Shown here piece after piece: positions 8,898-16,091 of a DNA stretch of 45,436 bases. The stretch's first letter is position 1. Each line of letters opens with the position of its first letter. The position numbers and the translations under genes are program-made. The notes under the pieces were generated by a model. That model worked only from the letters and a program-made list of their open reading frames with translations, had not been told where the DNA came from and did no database searches. Source of the DNA: Streptomyces celluloflavus (lineage in GTDB: Bacteria > Actinomycetota > Actinomycetes > Streptomycetales > Streptomycetaceae); contig JOEL01000053.1 of assembly GCA_000720995.1 (NCBI GenBank), positions 1 to 45,436 of the forward strand. The letters are read 5' to 3'.

Positions 8898-10166
8898 GTG
8901 ACCGAGCAGCCGCCGGCGGCCGAATACCGCATCGAGGACCTGGCCCACCACAGCGGCACCACGGTCCGCACGATCCGCGGCTACCAGGACCGCGGACTGC
9001 TCCCCCGCCCGGAGCGACGCGGCCGGGCCAATGTGTACGGAGCCGCTCATCTGGCCCGGCTGGGCCAGATCGCCGGGCTGCTCGACCGCGGCTACACCCT
9101 CGCCAGCATCAAGGAACTGCTGGAGGCGTGGGACGCCGGGCGTGATCTCGGCGGCGTCCTCGGGCTGGTCGCCGAGATCGACGGACCGTGGACCGACGAG
9201 GAGGCGTCCCGGATCAGCCGCGCCGACCTGGACGCCGCCTTCGGCGGCATCTCCGACGACGCGGCGGTGGCCGAGGCCGTCGAGCTGGGCGTCCTGGAGC
9301 GTGTCCCGGGCCGGGATCACGAGTTCCGCGTACCCAGCCCGCAGGAGCTCGCCGTCGCCGCCGAACTGCACTCCGCGGGCGTGCCGCTGCCGGCCATCTC
9401 CCGGCACCTTCGTGAGGTGCGCGGCCAGGTGGAGCACATCGCCTCCCGCTTCCTGGACTTCACCGCCGAGCATGTCTTTCACTCCTTCCTGGACCATCCG
9501 CCCAGCGAAGCCGATGCCGTGGAAGCCGCCGAGCTGGTGCGTCGGCTGCGCCCGCTCGCCCAGCAGACCGTGGACGCCGAACTGGCCCGTGCCATGCGCA
9601 CCCTGGCCACCCGGTTCCTCCGCCATCACCTGACCGAAGCCCTCCCGGCCGGTGTGCGGGTGACCACCGCGTCCGGCGAGACGGCGGAGGAGCGCAGGAC
9701 AGACGGCGGGGAGGGCGGGATGGGGCCGGGGAGCGCGGAGGGGCCGACCGCGGCGGAGCCGGTGGGTGCGGCGGCGGAGCCCGCGGGTGCAGCGGCGGCC
9801 GCCACCACAGCAGTGACCGCCGTCCCCGTTCCCGCCCAGGGGCATCCCCCCGAGCCCGAGCCCGTCGCGGCCCCCCGTCCCGCGACTGGTTCGGAGCCGG
9901 TGCCGCTCCCCGCCGAAACCGTGCTGGCCGTGCGGACCCTGGTGGGCCCGGAGAACACGGCCGCCTTCATCGCCTCCGCCGCACACCGCGAGGTCCAGGC
10001 CCGCACGATGGACGCCCTTGTCGTCCCGGCGATCCGCGTCGCTCCGGCCGACAGCTACACCCCGGCCGATGGCGTCACCCCGGCCGGCGGTGCCACCCCG
10101 GCCCGCGGTAGCGCTTCGCACGACCCCGAAGCGCGGCACGGCGCGCGCCCCTCCCCCCGTCGCTGA
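8898..10166 (+). CDS. MerR family transcriptional regulator with long C-terminal region
   Basis: 422 aa from the GTG at 8898, with GAGGAG at 8885-8890. The MerR winged helix spans about residues 10-80 (YRIEDLAHHSGTTVRTIRGY, DRGLLPRPERRG, then the LLDRGYTLASIKELLEAW helix). A dimerisation/effector-like helical domain continues to about residue 250. The rest is Ala/Pro/Glu-rich low complexity, interrupted by a short conserved-looking helix (AETVLAVRTLVGPENTAAFI). Typical MerR proteins have 120-280 residues, so this one is unusually long. No cysteine cluster for metal sensing is seen. It sits just downstream of the PF10118 gene, a possible target. Confidence 0.87.
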   Translation: MTEQPPAAEYRIEDLAHHSGTTVRTIRGYQDRGLLPRPERRGRANVYGAAHLARLGQIAGLLDRGYTLASIKELLEAWDAGRDLGGVLGLVAEIDGPWTDEEASRISRADLDAAFGGISDDAAVAEAVELGVLERVPGRDHEFRVPSPQELAVAAELHSAGVPLPAISRHLREVRGQVEHIASRFLDFTAEHVFHSFLDHPPSEADAVEAAELVRRLRPLAQQTVDAELARAMRTLATRFLRHHLTEALPAGVRVTTASGETAEERRTDGGEGGMGPGSAEGPTAAEPVGAAAEPAGAAAAATTAVTAVPVPAQGHPPEPEPVAAPRPATGSEPVPLPAETVLAVRTLVGPENTAAFIASAAHREVQARTMDALVVPAIRVAPADSYTPADGVTPAGGATPARGSASHDPEARHGARPSPRR

Positions 10167-10189
10167 CCCGGCGCCCTGCCAGGGCGCCG
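10165..10189 (+). terminator. Terminator hairpin after merR-type gene
   Basis: CCCGGCGCCCT, loop GCC, AGGGCGCCGGG: a perfect 11-bp stem starting in the stop codon. The rest of the 203-bp convergent gap (10190-10369) holds no gene. Confidence 0.75.
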
Positions 10190-10369
10190 GGCTCCGGGCG
10201 CGGGGCACGGCAGCACCGCCCGCCGCCCGCGCACGCAGCCGCCCGCGGGCCTGCCCCCTCACACAGCGGCCTCGCACCGCGCCTTGCACTCTCTTCAGTT
10301 GTCAAGGATCAGGTTGCACACTGCTCACTCGGCGCGTCCGGCCTTCACTCGGGAATGCCCGGTCTGACG

Positions 10370-11899
10370 TCAACTGACCGGGTCCGGGATCCAGTTGCCG
10401 TGGAAGCCATAGGGCACGCGCTGTGGAAGCGGGACCGTGGCCACGGGGTCGGCGGATATGTCCTCCGCGTCCAGTACGACGAGATCGCTGGTGCCGGTGG
10501 TCGCGTCGTAGACGTAGGTGATCAGCCAGCCGGGTCCACCCGGGCGGTCGTCCGCCGGTGCGAAGGCCGCCTCCCCCGGGATGCGCCCAGGGCCGAAGTC
10601 GTGCCGGGCGACCGCGCCGGTGTGCAGGTCGTAGCGGAGCAGGGCGCCGGGATTCCGGTCCGCACCGAGAGACAGGCCGGAGGCGGCGTAGCCGAAGCGG
10701 GCCTCCTGGCCGGCCAGCCGGTCGTCCACCCGGGGGAACTCGGTGAAGTGGTCGTCGAGTTGTTCCTCGGTCACCGTGCCGGAGGCGAGATCGAGCGTCC
10801 AGCGCCAGAGGAAGGCGGGCACGTTGTCGCCGTATTCGGCGTAGCGGGAGACGTAGAGGACGATCCGCTGGTCGCCGTCGTCATGGGCGTTGAGGGCGTG
10901 GAAGACATAGCAGGGGTCGATGGGCAGCCAGCGGACCTCGCCGTACGGATCGTCGCGGCGCAGCACGCCGAGCCGGGCACCGTACTCCGGCTCCCAGCCG
11001 TACGGCATACCGGGGCGGTTCCGGTTGAAGACGACCGGGAGGTCCATGAAGACGACATGGCGGGCGGTCAGATGGAAGTCGTGCATCATCGTGTGCCCGG
11101 GGACGTCGATGGGGCGGCTGATCACCAACTCCCCTGCCGCGTCGGCCCGGTGATAGGTGAGATAGGGCGGGGTGACGCCGCCGTACCCGAAGAAGTGCAG
11201 TTCACCGGTGGTCGGGCAGGTCTTCGGGTGGGCGGTCATGGCCGTGGTGAGCCGGCCCCCGAAGTCGTGGACGCCGAGGGTCTCCAGCTCATGACCGGGG
11301 CGGCAGTCGATCTCGTACGGAAACGACGACTCGACCAGTGCCAGGGTGCGGCCGGCGTGCCGGACGACGTGGGTGTTGGCGGCACCTGCCGTCAGATCGC
11401 GCTGCCCGTCCTCACCCCGGACGCGCACGCCGTCGGTGAAGGTGGAGGTGCGGACCCAGCGGTTGCGATAGGAGACGGCCCGGCCGCCCTCCAGGCGCAC
11501 GCCGTGGACCATACCGTCGCCGAAGAACCAGTGAGGCGAGTCGGCGTCCTTCGGGTTGGGGCCGTTGCGCAGATACCAGCCGCTGAGCTCGGGCGGGATC
11601 GCGCCGGTGACCGGGAGGTCGTAGGCGGTCAGCTCGTCCGTCACCGGGGCGAAATTGCCCGCCAGGTGCGGCATCGGGCCGCCCCTGTCCCCGGACGTCC
11701 GACCGGCCGATACGGGTGCGGCCGGCGCGGCAGCAGCGGAACCGGACGCGGTCGATGCGGCCGCCGTGGGCTCAAGCACGGTGGATCCGGGCGCGGTGGA
11801 CGCGTGTGTGGTGGATCCGGGTGTGGTGGATCCGGGTGTGGTGGGTTCAAGCGTGCCGGATTCGCCGGTGGTTGATCCGGGTGTGGATGCCGCGGTCAT
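10370..11899 (-). CDS. Carotenoid oxygenase family protein
   Basis: 509 aa. Non-haem iron dioxygenase of the carotenoid-cleavage/retinal-pigment (RPE65/apocarotenoid) family, a seven-bladed beta-propeller with four His ligands. Candidate ligands are in TAHPKTCP, MMHDFHLT, YVFHALNAHDD and the C-terminal YGFHGNWIPDP. The N-terminal hallmark GWYLRNGPNPKD...HWFFGDGMVHGVRL is intact. The first ~75 residues are a low-complexity leader of TTPGS-like pentapeptides absent from the family core; a start nearer residue 76 (MPHLAGNFAPVTDEL) is possible. The ATG at 11899 overlaps the stop of the membrane-protein gene (ATGA), giving translational coupling. Probable control is by the divergent PadR regulator. 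The substrate (carotenoid, apocarotenoid or stilbenoid) cannot be told from sequence. Confidence 0.9.
   Translation of the reverse strand: MTAASTPGSTTGESGTLEPTTPGSTTPGSTTHASTAPGSTVLEPTAAASTASGSAAAAPAAPVSAGRTSGDRGGPMPHLAGNFAPVTDELTAYDLPVTGAIPPELSGWYLRNGPNPKDADSPHWFFGDGMVHGVRLEGGRAVSYRNRWVRTSTFTDGVRVRGEDGQRDLTAGAANTHVVRHAGRTLALVESSFPYEIDCRPGHELETLGVHDFGGRLTTAMTAHPKTCPTTGELHFFGYGGVTPPYLTYHRADAAGELVISRPIDVPGHTMMHDFHLTARHVVFMDLPVVFNRNRPGMPYGWEPEYGARLGVLRRDDPYGEVRWLPIDPCYVFHALNAHDDGDQRIVLYVSRYAEYGDNVPAFLWRWTLDLASGTVTEEQLDDHFTEFPRVDDRLAGQEARFGYAASGLSLGADRNPGALLRYDLHTGAVARHDFGPGRIPGEAAFAPADDRPGGPGWLITYVYDATTGTSDLVVLDAEDISADPVATVPLPQRVPYGFHGNWIPDPVS
11770..11897 (-). repeat. 15-bp coding repeats in carotenoid oxygenase leader
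   Basis: Imperfect 15-bp units (consensus on the plus strand GTGGATCCGGGTGTG) encode pentapeptides such as TTPGS, TTHAS and TAPGS in the N-terminal leader. Two adjacent copies are identical. Confidence 0.7.
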
Positions 11900-12486
11900 G
11901 AGATGAGGGCTCCTTGGCTCTCGGGCCGCACACCGGACTCTCGGAAAAAGCGGGCACGGGCCCGCTCCGGATAGGCGGCGGTGAATCGGATGGGAAGGAT
12001 GAAGCCGGCGGCCTGGACGAGGACCGAGAAGATCAGGCTCAGGTCTTGGGCGGAGACGATCGCCTGGGCGATCGCGGTGAGTGTGAAGGACAGCGCCCAG
12101 ACCGCCGTGAGCACGGTGTTGATCCGCCGGAACAACGGGGTCTCCCAGACCTCCGGCGGCGCCATCCGGCGCGCGATGGCCATCGTGAAGGGGCGCCGGA
12201 CGGCGACCGACAGCCAGGCGATGAGCGCCAGCCAGCCCACCGAGAGCGCGCTGCCATACGCCTGGAGGCCGCTGTCGGGACGGGCGAAGGCCAACGCCGT
12301 GAGGGCCGCGAAGAACACGATCGTGCCGTACTCCAGCACGCGCGTTTCCAGCGAGAGGCCCGCGGCGCGGTCCGCGGCGAGCAGCACCACGGCGAGCACC
12401 AGACCGGCGAGCGCGCCCCACTGCCAGCCGATCGATGACACCCCCGCATAGACCAGCCATGGGATGAAGCTCCGCAGGTAGTTCAT
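11896..12486 (-). CDS. Hypothetical integral membrane protein
   Basis: 196 aa from the ATG at 12486, with GAGGGG just upstream; the longer frame to 12585 would run through the operators and is rejected. About six hydrophobic segments, with an amphipathic basic loop (SVAVRRPFTMAIARRMAPPEVWETPLFRRI) in the middle and a charged C-terminus. I do not recognise a named family. It is co-transcribed with, and translationally coupled to, the carotenoid oxygenase gene, so it may help with a lipid-soluble substrate or product (inference). It is divergent from the PadR gene, the standard arrangement for a PadR-controlled membrane protein. Confidence 0.78.
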   Translation of the reverse strand: MNYLRSFIPWLVYAGVSSIGWQWGALAGLVLAVVLLAADRAAGLSLETRVLEYGTIVFFAALTALAFARPDSGLQAYGSALSVGWLALIAWLSVAVRRPFTMAIARRMAPPEVWETPLFRRINTVLTAVWALSFTLTAIAQAIVSAQDLSLIFSVLVQAAGFILPIRFTAAYPERARARFFRESGVRPESQGALIS

Positions 12487-12519
12487 GATCCCCTCGCCCC
12501 CCAGCAACCACATTCCAAC

Positions 12520-12533
12520 TTCGACATGTCGAA
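12520..12533. promoter_or_regulatory. Perfect palindrome, probable PadR operator 1
   Basis: TTCGACATGTCGAA is a perfect 14-bp palindrome midway between the divergent membrane-protein and padR starts. It also supplies ATGT/ACAT half-sites, usual in PadR operators. Confidence 0.6.
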
Positions 12534-12549
12534 CATAGAGAGTGCTGCT

Positions 12550-12561
12550 TTGATATGTCAA
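12550..12561. promoter_or_regulatory. Near-palindrome, probable PadR operator 2
   Basis: TTGATATGTCAA, related to operator 1 and 30 bp from it centre to centre, about 23 bp before the padR ATG. Two spaced sites fit cooperative PadR binding that represses both directions. Confidence 0.5.
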
Positions 12562-12583
12562 GAGTGGAAGGTAAAGTTGGGTC

Positions 12584-13153
12584 ATGAGCCTGAAACACGC
12601 CGTGCTGGGCCTGCTGGCGGAAGCCCCCGCGAGCGGCTACGACCTGATGAAGCTGTTCGACGCCTCGCTCGCGAACGTCTGGCCCGCCACCCAGAGCCAG
12701 GTCTACGGCGAGCTGGGCAAGATCACGACCGCGGGACTGGCCGAGGTCGCCGCCCACGGCCCCCGCGGCCGCAAGGAGTACGCGATCACCGACGACGGCC
12801 TCACCGAGCTGCGCCACTGGCTCACCGAGGTCGAGCCCAGCAGCCGCACGCGCGACGACGCCCTGCTGCGGGTCTTCTTCCTCGGCGTCCTCACCCCGCT
12901 CGAAGCGCGTACCTATCTGTTGCAGCTGGAAGAGGCCGCGGGCCGCGACCGCGCCGAGTACGCGCACATCGAGAAGTCCGCCGAGTGGGACGACGAGATG
13001 ATCTCGGTCTATGGGCGGATCGCACTGGAGTACGGCCTGCGGATGTCCGCGATGGAACAGGAGTGGGCCCGGTGGGCCGCCGAAGAAATCAACGGCGCGC
13101 GGGCCAGAAAGGCGAGCGATCTCGCCGAGGAGCACCGGCCGCAGGCGAAGTGA
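12584..13153 (+). CDS. PadR family transcriptional regulator
   Basis: 189 aa. The N-terminal winged helix (about 1-85) opens with the family signature MSLKHAVLGLLAEAPASGYD, followed by VWPATQSQVYGELGKI and the wing RGRKEYAITDDGLTELRHWL. The C-terminal helical dimerisation domain (about 90-175) is of the virulence-activator alpha C type. PadR proteins usually repress a divergent gene and are released by phenolic or hydrophobic ligands. Here the divergent pair is a membrane protein plus carotenoid oxygenase, so an apocarotenoid or aromatic ligand is plausible but unproven. The two palindromes upstream (12520-12561) are the likely operators. Confidence 0.93.
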   Translation: MSLKHAVLGLLAEAPASGYDLMKLFDASLANVWPATQSQVYGELGKITTAGLAEVAAHGPRGRKEYAITDDGLTELRHWLTEVEPSSRTRDDALLRVFFLGVLTPLEARTYLLQLEEAAGRDRAEYAHIEKSAEWDDEMISVYGRIALEYGLRMSAMEQEWARWAAEEINGARARKASDLAEEHRPQAK

Positions 13154-13168
13154 GGCAGGAGTTCAGGT

Positions 13169-13190
13169 GCCGCCGGGCCCATCCGGCGGC
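13169..13190. terminator. Bidirectional terminator between padR and pspAB
   Basis: GCCGCCGG, six-base loop, CCGGCGGC in the 72-bp convergent gap. Confidence 0.55.
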
Positions 13191-13225
13191 CTCCGGGACG
13201 GTGGCGCGGTGCGCGCGCTGCCGGA

Positions 13226-13789
13226 TCAGAGTCCCGGCGCGCCCCATACCGGGAACCACCGGTTGAGTTCCTTCTCGACCGTCAGGTCGTCGCCGAGCAT
13301 CGCCCGCACCTGGAGTTCGAGCGGGCTGTCACGCTTCTCGCCGCCGTCCACCCGCGGTGCGAAGGGGTAGAAGGTGCCGCGCTTGTAGAGGTAGACCAGC
13401 GCCAGCGGCCGCTCCTGCGCATCGCGGAAACCGATCAGCGAGCACAGCAACTGCGGGCCGAAACCCGCTTCCTCCAAGGACGTGTTGACCGCGTGCAGGT
13501 CGTTGACCAGGCCCGCCGTGTCCTCCGGCGCATGGCGGGCGAGCAGCCAGGTATAGCCGTACTCGTCCTGACTGAACTCCACCGGGCCGCCCAGCAGGGC
13601 CCGTACATCCGACTGGATCCGTGAGAACGCCCCGCCCTCGACGCTCGCGAAGCACACCGAGCCCAGTCCGGTGGGCTCGAATCCGGCCGCGGCCTGCAAG
13701 GTGATGGCGGCCGAGGGCAGTGCGAAGAGCTGGTCGAGATCGGGCCGGACCGGCTTGCTGCGGCCGAGGATGGCGTCCAGAAATCCCAT
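13226..13789 (-). CDS. pspAB: PspA-associated protein PspAB
   Basis: 187 aa from the ATG at 13789. The sequence MGFLDAILGRSKPVRPDLDQ is the recognisable start of the actinobacterial family named PspAB, which travels with htpX and sometimes pspA; its molecular function is not established. Soluble, no transmembrane segment, no known catalytic motif visible. It is downstream of htpX on the same strand, 129 bp away, and that gap contains the 13-bp repeat array. The pairing with HtpX suggests a part in envelope-stress or membrane-protein quality control (family knowledge plus context). The Shine-Dalgarno is probably the AAGGAGT around 13799-13805. Confidence 0.82.
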   Translation of the reverse strand: MGFLDAILGRSKPVRPDLDQLFALPSAAITLQAAAGFEPTGLGSVCFASVEGGAFSRIQSDVRALLGGPVEFSQDEYGYTWLLARHAPEDTAGLVNDLHAVNTSLEEAGFGPQLLCSLIGFRDAQERPLALVYLYKRGTFYPFAPRVDGGEKRDSPLELQVRAMLGDDLTVEKELNRWFPVWGAPGL

Positions 13790-13811
13790 GCGCGACGTAC
13801 TCCTTGATCGC

Positions 13812-13889
13812 TTGACCACTTGCTTTGATCAGTTGTTTTGATCAGTTGTTTTGATCTGTCGCTTCGGTCGTTGCCTTGAATCGGTTGCT
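13812..13889 (-). repeat. Degenerate 13-bp tandem repeat between htpX and pspAB
   Basis: On the plus strand, units beginning TTGAYC recur with 13-bp spacing. Two units at 13825-13837 and 13838-13850 are identical (TTGATCAGTTGTT); diverged flanking units lie at 13812-13824, 13851-13863, about 13864-13875 and 13876-13889. The array is AT-rich for this genome, and because 13 is not a multiple of three it is not coding. It lies directly upstream of pspAB. Confidence 0.8.
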
Positions 13890-13918
13890 TTGGCTCTCCG
13901 GGACAGCGGCACCGGCCG

Positions 13919-14818
13919 TCACGGCCGTCCCAGCTGCGCCGAGATCCGGCCCAGCTGGTCCAGCCGCTGTTCCAGTGTCGGGTGCGAGGACAGCAGCTGG
14001 TTGAAGGTCTCCTTGTTGAACGCCGGGGCGAAGAAGAAGGCGTTGAACGGCTGGGACTTGCGCAGATCGTCGGTCGGGATCCGCGCGATCTGCCCGGTGA
14101 CCTTCGTCAGCGCGGAGGCCAGCGCCGACGGGCGGCCGGTGAGTATCGCGGCGGCGCGGTCGGCGGACAGCTCCCGGTAGCGCGACAGCAGCCGCGTCAG
14201 CAGGAAGCTGATGGCGTAGACGACCGCGCTGACGGCGGTGACGACCAGTACGGCGACGGCGGCGTTCTGGTCCCGGTTGTTGCGCCCGACCCCGCTCCAC
14301 AGCGCGGCCCTGGTGATGATCCCGGCCAGTACGCCGAGGAAGGACGCGATGGTCATCACCGCGACATCGCGGTGCGCGACATGCGAGAGCTCATGGGCCA
14401 GCACGCCCTCCAGTTCCTCCGGCTCCAGCCGCCGCAGCAGGCCCGTCGTGGCGCACACCATCGAGTTCTTCTGATTGCGGCCGGTGGCGAACGCGTTCGG
14501 CACGTCCGATTCGGCGATCGCGACCCGCGGCTTGGGCATATCGGCCAGCGCGCACAGCCGGTCGACGGCGCCGTGCAGTTCGGGTGCCTGCTCCGGAGTG
14601 ACCTCGCGCGCGCCCATGCTGAACGCCGCGATCCGGTCACTGAACCAGAACTGCGCGATGAACAGAGCCCCCGCGATGACCAGTACCACCGCCCAGGCGC
14701 CCTTGAGCAGCACCACCAGCGCGCCGACGACCACGACGTACAGCAGTCCGATGAAGAACATCGTCACGACCATGCGCGAGGTCAGTCCGCGGTCGGGGGC
14801 GAATCGGGTCTGTGCCAT
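13919..14818 (-). CDS. htpX: Zinc metalloprotease HtpX
   Basis: 299 aa, M48 family. Two N-terminal transmembrane helices (about 17-60), then the protease domain with HELSH at 142-146 (zinc ligands His142 and His146, catalytic Glu143), third ligand Glu216 in YRELSADRAA, and two further helices between them (about 152-172 and 185-208). HtpX degrades damaged or misassembled membrane proteins at the cytoplasmic face. The ATG at 14818 has the strong site GGAGGAG. A long imperfect hairpin lies 31-97 bases upstream of the start. The downstream pspAB gene is probably in the same transcript. Confidence 0.95.
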   Translation of the reverse strand: MAQTRFAPDRGLTSRMVVTMFFIGLLYVVVVGALVVLLKGAWAVVLVIAGALFIAQFWFSDRIAAFSMGAREVTPEQAPELHGAVDRLCALADMPKPRVAIAESDVPNAFATGRNQKNSMVCATTGLLRRLEPEELEGVLAHELSHVAHRDVAVMTIASFLGVLAGIITRAALWSGVGRNNRDQNAAVAVLVVTAVSAVVYAISFLLTRLLSRYRELSADRAAAILTGRPSALASALTKVTGQIARIPTDDLRKSQPFNAFFFAPAFNKETFNQLLSSHPTLEQRLDQLGRISAQLGRP

Positions 14819-14848
14819 GGCTCCTCCACAACGCGCGCGCTTCACTTC

Positions 14849-14915
14849 GCGCAGTGCGCCGGACCCGCGGGTGGTGCGTTCGTTTCGGCACCACGCCGGG
14901 TCCTGCACACTGCGC
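14849..14915 (-). promoter_or_regulatory. Long imperfect inverted repeat upstream of htpX
   Basis: Three nested paired blocks: GCGCAGTG/CACTGCGC (14849-14856, 14908-14915), GGACCCG/CGGGTCC (14861-14867, 14897-14903) and GTGGTGC/GCACCAC (14871-14877, 14888-14894), around a 10-base loop. That is 22 base pairs in 67 bases. It could be a leader-RNA structure, an attenuator or a multi-site operator. Confidence 0.6.
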
Positions 14916-14984
14916 CGCTGTCTTGATTCTCCCTCTTGCGCGCTACATACGGGGTAAAGCCCAGGCCAGCGATCTGCCCGGCCG

Positions 14985-15016
14985 GGGCACGGGCCCGCTC
15001 TGCCGGTCCCGTGCCC
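14985..15016 (-). terminator. Terminator after LLM oxidoreductase gene
   Basis: GGGCACGGG (14985-14993) and CCCGTGCCC (15008-15016), 9-bp stem, just past the stop codon at 15028. Confidence 0.6.
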
Positions 15017-15027
15017 GTATCCGCCGG

Positions 15028-15960
15028 CTACCTGGTGACGTCCGTCCGTACGTCCATCGGCGCCGTCTCCTGGCCGGCCAGTTGCGCCAGCCCCTCCGTC
15101 GCGATCCGTTCGAAGACCGCGGCGTCGGCGGCGAAGACCGAATCGGCGATCGGCCAGTGGATGACGATCTCGTCGACGCCCAGTTCGGCATGCGCCCCCG
15201 CGAAGTCCACGAAGGCGTCCAGGGAGTCCAGCGGCCGGTCCGGCGTGAAGCCGGTCAGCACGATCTTGCGCAGCTCCCCGCAGTCCCGGCCGACGTCGGC
15301 GCACGCCTTCTCCAGCCGCTCGATCTGCCCGCGGACCACCTCCCGCGACGCGACCGGGGTGCCCGTCGCATCCTTGAGATCGCCCGTCGTCACCCATGCC
15401 TGGCCGTGGCGGGCCGCCAGCCTCAGCCCGCGCGGCCCGGTGGCCGCCACCGCGAACGGCAGCCGGGGCCGCTGCACGCAGCCGGGGATGTTACGGACCT
15501 CGTGCGCGGTGTAGCGCTCGCCCTGGTGGGAGACGACGTCCTGGGTCAGCAGCTTGTCCAGCAGCGGCAGGAACTCGCCGAAGTGGTCGGCCCGCTCCCG
15601 CGGCGACCACGGCTCCCGGCCGAGCGCGGTGGCGTCGAAGCCGCTGCCCCCGGCGCCGATGCCCAGGGTGACGCGGCCGTCACTGATGTCGTCGAGCGAG
15701 ATCAGTTCCTTGGCGAGAGTCACCGGGTGCCGGAAGTTCGGCGAGGTGACCAGGGTGCCCAGCCGCATCCGGGAGGTCGCGGTGGCGGCCGCCGTCAGCG
15801 TCGGGATCGCGCCGAACCACGCCTGGTCGCGAAAGCTTCGCCAGGAGAGGTGGTCGTAGGTGTACGCGGTGTGGAAGCCCAGTTCCTCGGCGCGCTGCCA
15901 CACCTCCTTGCCACCCTCGGACCAGCGGCGGACGGGAAGTATCACGGTGCTCAGTCGCAT
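15028..15960 (-). CDS. LLM class flavin-dependent oxidoreductase (probably F420)
   Basis: 310 aa, luciferase-like TIM barrel. Recognisable blocks are YTYDHLSWRSFRDQAWFG near the N-terminus, RMRLGTLVTSPNFRHPVTLAKE, and GRVTLGIGAGGSGFDATALG, which contacts the cofactor phosphate. In actinomycetes this subgroup usually uses coenzyme F420 rather than FMN; the sequence alone does not settle that. It is transcribed alone, divergent from the HAD hydrolase gene across a 131-bp gap. The substrate is unknown. The ATG at 15960 fits the conserved beginning MRLSTVILP. Confidence 0.9.
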   Translation of the reverse strand: MRLSTVILPVRRWSEGGKEVWQRAEELGFHTAYTYDHLSWRSFRDQAWFGAIPTLTAAATATSRMRLGTLVTSPNFRHPVTLAKELISLDDISDGRVTLGIGAGGSGFDATALGREPWSPRERADHFGEFLPLLDKLLTQDVVSHQGERYTAHEVRNIPGCVQRPRLPFAVAATGPRGLRLAARHGQAWVTTGDLKDATGTPVASREVVRGQIERLEKACADVGRDCGELRKIVLTGFTPDRPLDSLDAFVDFAGAHAELGVDEIVIHWPIADSVFAADAAVFERIATEGLAQLAGQETAPMDVRTDVTR

Positions 15961-16091
15961 GCCCCCGAGCCTACGGCGGCCCGCACGAACCGAAGGTCCC
16001 GGCCGCGCGCCGAGGTGGGCGGCCGGCCTCGCCTCCCCGCCCGGCTCATCCGCGCGACCCACCGCACCCCTGTGCGCGGCGGTACGCGAAG

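Noticed and set aside
10370-13135. A 921-codon minus-strand frame reaching from the carotenoid oxygenase to beyond padR
   Set aside because: Only the part from 11899 down has family similarity; the upstream part is antisense or out of frame to the membrane protein and PadR genes.
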